From: Ceratothoa steindachneri
Lineage: Eukaryota; Arthropoda; Malacostraca; Isopoda; Cymothoidae
Length of the DNA: 64,000 nucleotides
NCBI GenBank assembly: GCA_963969495.1
Contig: OZ018324.1
Span: 140,736,355 to 140,800,354 of the forward strand
Direction of reading: 5' to 3'
Under the pieces are notes generated by a model, which was not told the DNA's origin, did no database searches, and saw only the letters and a program-made list of their open reading frames with translations. The position numbers and the translations under genes are program-made. Every line of letters begins with the position of its first letter. Within the stretch, counting starts at the first letter, position 1. Below, in pieces: positions 1-13,480 of the stretch.

Positions 1-26
1 TTTTTCCTGCGGGACATTGTATATAT

Positions 27-29
<3 letters not shown>

Positions 30-78
<49 letters not shown>
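30..78. repeat. (TA)n microsatellite
   Basis: Nearly perfect TA dinucleotide run of about 48 bp. Flanking sequence is unique within the window. Confidence 0.95.
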
Positions 79-81
<3 letters not shown>

Positions 82-257
82 GAAGGAGCAAATGCAAGTT
101 CTGCGGGTGATAACAACCACCACAGTGCTTTCGCCATATTTATTTTCTGCCTTTCAAAACAATTTTTACTACAGAAATAAGGTGCAGAAACCTTGCATTG
201 CAGACTATATTACAATATAGTACAGGAAATTCCTCTTCAAATTCCTCTTTCCTGTAC

Positions 258-340
<83 letters not shown>
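258..340. repeat. Compound (TA)n-(GA)n microsatellite
   Basis: About 45 bp of TA with one interruption passes directly into about 36 bp of GA. It lies just beyond the 3' end of the Penelope-like element that occupies the next 1.7 kb on the minus strand. The same arrangement, PLE 3' end against (TA)n, recurs at 10.67-10.78 kb and 60.36-60.41 kb. Confidence 0.95.
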
Positions 341-343
<3 letters not shown>

Positions 344-359
344 TGTACATTGGTAGCCG

Positions 360-2165
360 ACCCTCCTGTATGGAGATTTTATTAAAGGCCATAGTATATT
401 TGGCCTTTATTAATTTTCTTTAGAAACATCTGTTTTCTTTTTTTTTTTTTTTAGTTGATCTTGTAGATGGTAAACAACTTTTCCTACCTAAAACTCTGTA
501 TTTAAATGAAATGAGTTTGGTAAAGCCAAACTTGAAAATAATTGCTAAGCTTTCGATCTATGCGATCATTTTGAAAGTGTATTTCTTTTTTTATCGTTGA
601 AGTATGGGTAAGTCAGAATGATAAGAAAACGGATTTTAGGGGATATTTATTGCTCCTCGCTTAAACCCTATGTCAAGGGAACGGTTCACTACTTTGTAAG
701 CAGGATTTTTACACAACTTTAAAGTTCGATTCCATTCCGTAGTCTGGATGTTGACTGCTGGCCTTTCTTCCTTAATTAAGTTGGCTTCTATGGTGTTTAT
801 TGTAGCTTTATTTCCCTTCCTTTCTTTTGATCGTGGTGTTTTTAAATATATGTTCCTGGTTAGGTTTATGTTATGCACGGTCAGCTTGCATATGATTCTG
901 GGGAAGGGGGGCTCAATGTTGCAGATGCTTTGCCAAACTCATCGAATGTGTGATAGTAGTCATACCAACATATTTTTAGTAGTTTTGAAACTTACAGTCT
1001 TTATTCGGGCAGGTAAACTCGTTTCCTATGTTTGTATACTTTAGGATCGAGGATTTTTGGCAGATGTTGCTTTTGATAATGAGTTTGTTAACATTTCTCG
1101 TTTTATAATATATAATCATGCAAATCTTGTCCTTATGCTTCTTAACTTTGATGCCCCGTGTAACAATCTCCTTGATGTTTATTTCGCCTATTTTGTAGGC
1201 CGATGACATGTGATTTCTATAGTACAGTTGTATTTTATTTACTGCTTTCTGGTTACTGTGCGTTTCATCCGTGTCTGTGAATTGCTTTCTTAAAAATGAT
1301 TGAAGTTGTTTTTCAATCATGCTGTTCGGGTGACCGTTTTTCATGAGGGGTTGTTTTATTCGGGGGATGTCTTGATCTAACAGTTCCTACCTGGATCACC
1401 ATTTTTATGCTCGGAGGATATATGAGCCAATTGCACCTTTTTATGCATTTAAGGACATTCACTATCCGCGTTGAGGCTTCTTCCCATGTCTGTAGCTTTT
1501 CTGTACAATTTTGTGTCGTATATACCATTAATATTTTGTACCTCCACGTCCAGACAAGGTAATTTATTGTCCATGCTCAATTCCTAAGTGAATTTTAACA
1601 CGGAGTTCTCAAATTGTTGTTTGGTGTTCTTAAGATGTTCTTCATTTTGGACGTTTATGTAGATGTTGTCTACGTATCGGCAGTATATGTTTAGCTTATT
1701 TTCGATGTTTTCTAATGAGCTCTCATTATGTTGACCAATATACGAGTTGGATACGTCGGCCTCAGGGGCGATACTATAGTTACTCCATCGACTTTTGTGT
1801 AGAGATTTGCGTCCGGTGTTCTACACGGAGAATCTGAGTTACATGAACGCAGCATATTCCCCAAGGTAACATTGTATGATGGTGGTATACATTTTGTATA
1901 ATGATGTCAATGGTCTGAGAGATAGGCACATTAGTAAATAGGCTTTCCACATCAAGGAGTGCTATTAGTATTGTCGGTCTTGTAGAGTGGATTATATCGA
2001 TAAATTCCTCCGTGGACTTATGCTATATTTTGAAGGAATGTATGTTATTATTATTTCATTTAAGGTTTCAGCTAGACGGTACATTGGTGTGGTGACTTAA
2101 GAATTAATGGGACTCATTGAGGGATAGGCACATTAGTAAATAGTCTTTCCACATCAATGGTAACA
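360..2165 (-). mobile_element. Penelope-like retroelement, degraded (PLE copy 1)
   Basis: Read on the minus strand, frames around 1975-1930 give a reverse transcriptase block, LLDVESLFTNVPI, typical of Penelope-like elements. Frames from 1600 down to 1313 give further RT C-terminal pieces ending in NGIYDTKLYRKATDMGRSL. The frame 1344-976 gives the linker toward the GIY-YIG endonuclease (IQLYYRNHMSSAYKIGEI, then NEFTCPNKDCK). The frames are broken by stops and shifts, so no intact protein remains. A short second match to the RT block lies at 2121-2165, a partial internal duplication about 202 bp away. The 3' untranslated part runs down to about 360 and ends near a TA/GA microsatellite. Around 572-541 on the minus strand is a GATC...GATCGAAAGC motif that resembles the hammerhead-ribozyme core known from PLE ends, but it looks decayed. 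Family assignment is firm; the boundaries are approximate. Confidence 0.8.
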
Positions 2166-2179
2166 ATATGGCTGTTTCA

Positions 2180-3050
2180 AACATCAACATAAAGGCAAGG
2201 TAAAGGAATATATCTTAAATGAGAATATTACAGGAACAAAATAAGCGAACTGAACTTCGGCCAAGTAAGAAACAACTCGCAAGATTGGCCAAAATATGAT
2301 TTTTTAGATAAAATTGGAGTGTTTTTTTTCTCAAATTATTTATAAGTTTACAATTACTTGCAATTTTAAGTTTAAAAAATTATAAACAGCCTTACACTGG
2401 AACATTTATAAATCTGACTTTTACCCAAACATCAATAATTGCAACTACAAAAAGCAATATATGGATTTAAGTTGAGGCAAATCTTAGTCAAGTTCTCATT
2501 AAATGTAGTCTCCCCCACGACACTATCCCTTGGAATTTCTGATGCAGTATTCTGTGTGAGAATGTCGTTTAGAAGTGCCATTACGCTTATTTATTGAATA
2601 TGCAGATGGACGTATTAATAAATTTGCAGGATAATTAATCAATATCAACGACTTAAAAAATAGCGTTTTGTCCACAATTTATAGGGTCCTTAATTCATAT
2701 TATTGTTGTAGTCTTACATATATGATCTTAACAAGTAATATAATGCCGCCTCACATACAAATTTAAGTTAGTGGCAGCCAATTTAAAAAGTAAATAAAAT
2801 AAAATCCATGGTAAACCAATTATAAACTTAACTTTTCCCATTACAGTTACTGTAGATACACTTATAAATAAAACATTTCACACAATACCCTTTTTGGTGA
2901 CTACTCTCACCTGTCCTATACAAATGCAATCTCGGATATTTAGTATAAGCGATATTTAGACACAATCCTAGTAATACTAAAGAGATTCAGTAGAATCCTA
3001 GAAAATTAAGATTTTTTTGTACATTAATAAGCTTTATTTCAATTGCTCAA
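2180..3050. repeat. Unknown dispersed repeat, copy A (partner at 9.5-10.65 kb)
   Basis: No coding content is visible. Short blocks recur in the same order near 9.5-10.65 kb, for example caagattggc at 2281 and again near 9644, atatatggatttaa near 2457 and 10049, and ctctcccctgtc-like sequence near 2910 and 10522. The two copies are clearly diverged, with many indels. It is probably an old non-autonomous element or a decayed part of one. Nothing in it identifies the family. Confidence 0.55.
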
Positions 3051-3119
3051 AATCTTCTATATATATTTTTTGAAATCTGTCGATTCAGTTTTCAATCTCC
3101 AAGAAAAAGAAAAGATTAA

Positions 3120-3586
3120 AAGAAGCCAAGCTCCAATTTTTAGGAATCTTTTGTGACACACTGGCTCTAGTTCTATCGGCAACCATAGCAACAATAAGAC
3201 CAACCTTCCCTGGTTGGTTAATTTCACGTTTAGGTGTCATTTCATGACCACCACAATCACCTGATTTTACTCCTCCAGGTTTTTTTCTTTGTGGATACCT
3301 TAAAGAAAAGGTATACGTAAATAAACCTAATAATCTTCAAGAATTGTAACAAAACATCATTGAAGAAATCGACAAACCACTCCTGATGTTTGGGAAAATG
3401 TCAGGGAAAGTATGGTGCAAAGAATCCACCTTTGTTTTAACTAAATGGAGAATAGTTGAAGAAAATTATATTTAAATAAAAGAAATCCTAGAAATCTTCT
3501 TTCATTTGATATATCACCCAGTTTTATAACTTAATTAGTTTGTGTGCTATTAATCTTTTAAAATGGGAAGTAACCTTTGGGCCACC
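3120..3586 (+). pseudogene. Tc1/mariner-superfamily transposase C-terminal relic
   Basis: Frames from about 3160 give FPGWLISRLGVI, then PPQSPDFTPPGFFLCGYLKE and KVYVNKPNNLQEL. This is the end of the DDE_3 catalytic domain, including the final Asp in SPDFTP, and the following C-terminal tail. It belongs to the transposase family whose proteins start with a DUF4817-type helix-turn-helix, the same family as the element at 36.68-37.61 kb. Stops and one frameshift interrupt it. The likely terminal inverted repeat is at the right edge, around 3556-3586, immediately before a (TA)n tract. The N-terminal two thirds of the gene are absent, and I found no left end. Confidence 0.65.
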
Positions 3587-3587
3587 C

Positions 3588-7090
<3,503 letters not shown>

Positions 7091-7145
7091 CTGCATATTA
7101 AAATACTTTAGTGAGTGATGAATCAAAATACTTATTAACTCGCTA

Positions 7146-7147
<2 letters not shown>

Positions 7148-7219
<72 letters not shown>
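7148..7219. repeat. (TA)n microsatellite
   Basis: Uninterrupted TA run of about 72 bp directly upstream of the piggyBac relic. Confidence 0.97.
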
Positions 7220-7222
<3 letters not shown>

Positions 7223-7280
7223 ACTGGGTCTTTTCTTGATATTATAATGCATTCTCGGGTAAAAAAACTGATCCTCTTTC

Positions 7281-9000
7281 TTGCTTTCCTTTTTATGGTC
7301 ATGTATTTTCTCATTTAGATGTCTAAGGTATGTTAAAGAGGAAGTCAACTACTTGTTTTTATTACCTAACGAAAAAAATAGCACAGGCATCGAAATTGCT
7401 TTGGAGCCTCCAGAAGATGTGGAGGAATCTGATGTAAATGACGCTATTAAGAAAATAGCACCTTCGAAGCAAGAAAATGTCCGATTGCTGGGAGAAAGAT
7501 TTGTCTCATAACCCCCTCCCATATGAATCTGACAAACCGAAACAGTCGCAGTGAACCTTCTTCTGCATGGGAAGCATCAAATTTTGAAGATAAGATAGCA
7601 AACCTTGAGCAACCGAACAGAAAAAAGCATAAAAACCCAAACACTGTTTATGAGTTGAAGGAATGCGAATTTCAGATTTGTGTTCAAGGTGATGCACTAA
7701 GCTTTCTTGAAGTACATAAACTAGCGAGTGACGAAAAATGGACAGATCAAGGATTCACACCTGTGGAGATATTCAGTTACCTTTGGGACAAAGAATTAGT
7801 TAAATTGATCAAGACAGAGCCAAATCGTTAACATCAAGTTAAATTTGGGAAATATTTATGTGTTAACGATAAACACCCGCATCAGATACTTGGCTGCTTT
7901 TTTTCGAAGCTTATAGCCAGGTTCAAATCGACGGTTGTATTGAGCAAAGCAAGTGAACACCCAAAATCTGGCTGTAGCTTAGTGTGGAATGATAATAAAC
8001 CGATTTGAGGGAGATCGTGTGAAGCTTGCACTTTGTGGACAAATAAAAGAAGCCTTTGGAAGATAAGATCTTTAAGATTTCCACTCTTTTTGAGCATTTC
8101 AATAAGCTCTTCATAGATATTGTTGAATCAGTTTCTATGAAATAAGCTATTGATGAAGCTATAGAACCATATTATGGGCGAGGTAAATTGAAACCATTTC
8201 TTAGAGGAAAGCTCGTGAGATTTGGCTACAAGCTTTGGTGTATATGTGTTCATGAAGGACTGTTAATGAATTAACTCTTCTATGTAGGAATGCCTGTGGT
8301 AGAATTTCTGTCCTTCGATTTGCCAAAAGAACAATACTTGAGGGTAGCAATGGATATGTTGTTAACTTTTTACAACACTGCCTCTTTTCCAGAATTTACA
8401 GGAAGCTAATATTAGACTGACAGGTACACTTCGTAAGGACAGAATCAATATTGCGCAAGTCTCACATATCAAGAAAAAAGCGAGGGGATAAGCATAGCTG
8501 CTTCAGGAAAAAGAAAAAAAGGTGAATATTAGTGTATGAAATAAAAACAGCTATGTTAGTTTTGCAACAAACAGAAGTGACAGTGTATCTTTCTCAATAG
8601 GAAAATCTAAAGAGTGGTGAAAAAAGTAGAAAGTAGTGGTAGTAATCCCTCTGTTAAACATTGTGAAGCTTTACAACAAAGGAATACGAGGAGTAGATCT
8701 GTTTAATCAGTTTAGAAGAAGGTATAGCGTTTCATTAAGGAAGCAAGTATGATATATTCCTCTTATTCCCTTTCTCTTGAATGCCTCAATTGTCAATAGT
8801 GGGATTCTCTACAGAAAGATTCACACGGTGTCACACCCGCACATTTTTGCTACGACAGAACATATCATTATGTTGTGGTGGGAGAGGCTCAACAGCGATG
8901 TGGTGTCTAAGAGAAATGGGAAGGCAAGGTGGTCTAAATATCATATGCCATAGCACATCTAATGCTTTGTTGATTATCACACAAAGAGATAGAAATGTGT
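7281..9000 (+). pseudogene. piggyBac-like transposase, multiply broken
   Basis: Pieces of a piggyBac (DDE_Tnp_1_7) transposase appear in order on the plus strand. An acidic N-terminal region is at 7281-7511. A second open stretch at 7523-7831 ends near FSYLWDKELVKLI. The core segment at 8161-8274 reads IEPYYGRGKL followed by FLRGKLVRFGYKLWCICV, matching the conserved block with the first catalytic Asp region and the GK/RFGYK motif. At about 8400-8480 NIRLTGTLRKDRIN matches the block that follows the second Asp. At about 8672-8740 YNKGIRGVDLFNQFRRRYSV matches the GVD block with the last catalytic Asp. Stops and frameshifts separate all of these, so no active enzyme can be made. I could not place its TTAA-flanked ends with confidence. 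Confidence 0.75.
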
Positions 9001-9499
9001 AATTTTCAATCAACTTATATAAAAGCCTATGTCAAAGGTCTTATTATTGCCTGCATATAATATTTAGTCATAATTTATCAGTTACATGAATTTACACTCT
9101 AAAATGGTAATTACGCTTCAAAATAGGAGTAAGCTTTGCTGGTATTTTGTTTTAACTGTTAGGAATCTTATTATAGACTACAGCATTATATTTATGCGGC
9201 AGATTGTTGTACTAATTTCATAACCTATAGGATATCGTTTTTTAAATTACCCTCTCAAAAAACACATATCTATTTAATGAGATGGTTCGACACATAATTC
9301 TTTCATTTTATCCAAATCAGCAATAGATTTTATCATATCAAAACACAGTGATGAAAATTGAAAGACAGACCAAGAGAGACTGGTACATCCAGCCCATTTT
9401 AAAAGGCGTGTTATATTTCCTTTTTCGAAAAGCAAAATTCAAAAGAAAATGCATATGACTGAGTTTTAGATTAAAATTTAGAAGTTCTATAAGAACAAG

Positions 9500-10650
9500 C
9501 TCATTTGTTGGTAGAGAAGAGTTAAAGGGTTAACGCATTTGTAAGATTAACATATAGCAAATCTGAAGGAATATCTTTTGAATATAAATTATACTGAAAC
9601 AAAGCAAGCAAAGATACATTGCAGTCAAAAGAAAAACAATTCGCAAGATTGGCGTAAATTGGGATTATGTGGAAAAATGGAGTTTTTTTTTATAAGATTA
9701 TGAACTAATTAGAGTAGTACAATTATTTGCCATTTAATATAGTTTTCTAAATCGCTGTGTAAATCAGAAATTTATGAAGTTTATACATAATAAAGAACCC
9801 TAAAATGCTTTTATGAGAGAGATACTTTTATGTTTAAAAATATACCATTAAACAAAAAAGCAAACAATGCTATTTCAAAGCGAATTTATAAAAATGTAAA
9901 TGACCAGGAAAATGTTGCAGCATTTTGGAGAATTATCCAAAGCTTTTGATTAAATAAATCATGTAATCTTACATATGAAAGCTGTCAGATATAGGGAGAC
10001 GGTTAGTACCTTGGAAAGATTGTTATATTTAACCTATATAAACCAATATATGGATTTAAAGGAATTCAAATCTAGTCAGTTTTTCATTGAATGTATTGGT
10101 ACCCATTAGTGTATCTTATGGACATTCTAATTCAGTAATATGATTTGATCTCATTTGGAAATCCTTTTACTCTTACTTGATTAAAAATAATTACCTACGA
10201 GAATAAATCTAGAACAAATACTTCACGAATAGCGTTTTCTCCTCAGTTTAGTCTAGGTTTAATGCCTAACAAACTATCTTTAATCGTGTAAAGTCACCCT
10301 ATATGATTTTAATCAAGAAACCAAAGCATCTAAAGTACATTTATAATTAGTGGTAACCCTATTGAAAGTATATGGAATAGAATCGTTCATACAGCGACAT
10401 AAAAATTAACTTTAGAATTATAGTAATTGCGGGCAAAGCAAACTCTTTCATTTCCTATCTTATGTAAAGTTAGACAAATTTTCAAATAAAGATCTTGGCA
10501 CCTGCCGTTTCTGCTTGGCCACTCTCCCCTGTCTGATAGAATTGTAATCGTGAATAGTGCCTGGCAGCGTTATTTACAATCTAATTTAGAATTAGTAGAA
10601 TACTTACAAATTAAGATTTTCCTCAAACCTCTTTATTTCAAGCCCTCAAA
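9500..10650. repeat. Unknown dispersed repeat, copy B (partner at 2.2-3.05 kb)
   Basis: Colinear with 2.18-3.05 kb through several short shared blocks separated by indels. The order of neighbours differs: copy A follows a PLE on the window, copy B precedes one. No protein motif is visible in either. Confidence 0.55.
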
Positions 10651-10661
10651 CTTTAATATAC

Positions 10662-10784
<123 letters not shown>

Positions 10785-11930
10785 TTGAAGACCATGGTGT
10801 ATTTCGCTTTAGTTAATTTTCGTTGGTAACTTTCTATTCTTTTAACTGTCCTTTTTATTCCATCTTGTAGATGGTAGATCACTTGTCCTTTATTCATCTC
10901 TCCTTTAAGTAAATGGGTTTGGTAAAAACCAAACTAAATTGATGAGCTTTTGTTATTATTGGATCATCTTCGGAGCGTCTTGATATATTTTTTCATCCTT
11001 TACCAATGAAATGTGGAGGCGGAATTAGACTAAATGAAACCCCCCCGATTTTTAGGGGGTATTTATTTCGCCTGGTCTATCATAACATTAGAGGAAACGA
11101 GCCATTCCAGTGAGTGGAATTTGAAAACAACTTTAATGTTCGATTTCAGTTTAACGCTTGATGATAGGTTAATGTTATGCGTGCTCTCCATATGATTTTT
11201 AGGTCCTCCGCTTTGCAGATGCATCTACAAACGTCTCGGAAGTGTACTAGCTGCCATGTCAATAAATTTAGAGTTATTATAACGCTTGCAGTCTTTATGC
11301 GGGCAGATGAACTCTTAAACTATTTTAGTTGACTTTAGATTCGATGAGGTTTGGCAGTTTTTGTTTTTCATAATGAGATTGTTGGCTTTTGTTGTTTTAT
11401 ATTAAATAATAGGTTGAATTTTATCCATTTGATTCTTAACCTTGATGTTGCGGTTAATAATATCCTTGATGTTTTTTTCAGCTATTTTATAGGCCGTGAA
11501 CATCTGATTTCTTTATTACAGTTTGATGTTGTTTACTGCCCCCTGATTACTTTTCGTTGTATCCGGAACTTTTAAACGATTATTTAAAAATTATTAGAGT
11601 TGTTTGTCATTCTGTTTGAGAAACCGTTGTTCACGAGTGTTTATTTTACATTTTTGGGTGGAAATGTTTCCACGTAGATCAGCATTTATATGTTCTGCAG
11701 ATGTATGATCCAATTACACTTATTTTATTTTTTTCAGGGCAATTACATTCCATATTGAGTAATCTCACCATGTCCGTATTTTTCTATATACTTTTGTGCT
11801 TAATTCATAAGTGAATTTTAACACGGAGTGCTCCTCAAATTGCTGTTTAATGTTTATCACATGTTCTTCGTTTTGGACGTTGATGTAGATGACATCTACA
11901 TCTACAGCTATATCACCTGTCATGAGATTT
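10785..11930 (-). mobile_element. Penelope-like retroelement, degraded (PLE copy 2)
   Basis: This segment is colinear with PLE copy 1 at 0.36-1.65 kb on the same strand. Shared landmarks include the 3' segment with gatggtagatcactt-like sequence near 10870 (copy 1 near 465) and the linker region around 11450-11540 (copy 1 around 1150-1260). Minus-strand frames are too broken to give a continuous RT or endonuclease. The 3' end lies against a (TA)n tract, as in copy 1. Near 10985-10940 the minus strand contains GATGATCCAATAATAAC, similar to the stem-loop region of PLE hammerhead motifs but without a clear intact core. Identification rests mainly on similarity to copy 1. Confidence 0.65.
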
Positions 11931-12205
11931 TCAATTTATTACAAAATAAGCCTGTACCCCATCTTACTAAAAACACTTGTCTTGTCTCTCATTGGATAAA
12001 AACCTACACTTTGTTGTTTAAAAGGCTTGTTGAACAACCTTTTTGAGTTTGAGGATTGTAGCTCTGGGGATCAGCTTCTTGTTTATATAAGTGATGAGTG
12101 CATAATGATACATGTTCAAATCCAACTTCTTCATTTATTTTCATATAACGGTTGAAATAGTTTATCTTATCTCTGCGTTCTCTACATCTCCCATTTTTTG
12201 CTTCT
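11920..12205 (+). repeat. tRNA-like SINE unit 1 of a tandem pair
   Basis: This unit matches 12313-12600 with a spacing of about 393 bp, starting at tcaatttatt (11931). It ends with a possible A box in gtagctctggggatcag (about 12058) and a B-box-like gttcaaatccaac (about 12114), the layout of a polymerase III promoter. It lies directly after PLE copy 2. Confidence 0.5.
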
Positions 12206-12312
12206 TAAGCATTTATTGGTTCACGTGATATTCTCCTAAGTGTTTTTTTCGGGTTGTGTTACCAATTCTCAGGTTTTTGCGCCCTTAAATACATATATAA
12301 AATAATCACGTG

Positions 12313-12600
12313 TCATGTGAATTTCAATTTATTTAAAAATAAGCCCGTGCCGCTTCTTACTAAAAACGCTTGTCTTGTCTCTCACTGGATAAAAACCTAC
12401 ACTTCGTTGTTCAAAAAGCTTCTTAAATCAATGTTTTAGGGGTTAAGGATGGTAGCTCTGGCGATCAGTGTCTTATAAGCAATGAGCGCTTAATGATACA
12501 GGTTCAAATCCAACTTCTTTATTTATTTTCATATAACGATTAAAATAGTTTGTCCGATCTTTTCGTTCTCTACATTACCAATTTTCATTTCCTTGGGCCT
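12313..12600 (+). repeat. tRNA-like SINE unit 2 of a tandem pair
   Basis: Second copy of the unit at 11920-12205. It has gtagctctggcgatcag near 12451 and ggttcaaatccaac near 12500. Differences from unit 1 are scattered substitutions and small indels, so the duplication is old. Confidence 0.5.
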
Positions 12601-13480
12601 TTAAATATATAAAAAAAATGTTTTTCCTATAAAGTTAAATTTTTATGACCTCTGAGAGGTTTGATTTGAGGAAGAAAGAGAGAACTGATTTAAAGGAAAA
12701 GAAACACGGGCTAATATTTACATTTCTCTCCTTTCTGCTGAAGATTAGAAATGATTTATAGATATTTTCTGCTAATAAAATCATTTATATGCATTATTGT
12801 ATCTGCTTTTGACCAGTTAATCTGGTAACACATTTAAAGCTTGTGGACGGCCGAAGTACAATCTGATTATCCCTTAGATAATGCATTTTGATGTCATTTA
12901 ATTCTTACAGAGATATTTTTTTAGAAATTTGACGTACATAGAATAAATTACAATCCAAAACAAGGTATACTATATATTCCATTATTACCGTTATTACATA
13001 TATTACAGTATTACTGATTTTTTAATGTAGAAATGTATTTAAAAGTTACACTAATATTAAGTTGTTTTACCATTGGTACTGCATACAAAAAATGATCAGG
13101 CTTAGGTAAAAGTAATATGTTGCGTAAAGATTAGGTTTTCCCTATATTGCAGTTACAGAATGTTTTTTTAGCTTTATACATGCAGTTTTCCAAAAGATAT
13201 TTCGGGTAACCTCGTAGATTGAAGGCTATCTGTTCAATTTTTCTAAGTTCTTGATCTATATAGTCAGGACTACATCGAACAAAATACTGAAGTTTTAATA
13301 TATGTAGAAGGACCTGAATAAAAATTATTTGTCAGTTTCCTGAAACTAGAACATTAAACCTCTCTGTTTGTATAAATATTAGAACATATACGAAAGGAAG
13401 GCTATTATTTTCTTCTTTTTCTATAGTAAATTTAATTGACGGAACCAAAGAATTAATAAATAAACGAAAAATATAGAGGT
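12600..13480. other. AT-rich sequence without recognisable genes
   Basis: No motif-bearing frame was found on either strand. The sequence changes from AT-rich to GC-richer near 13.48 kb, where the next retroelement relic begins. Confidence 0.5.
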
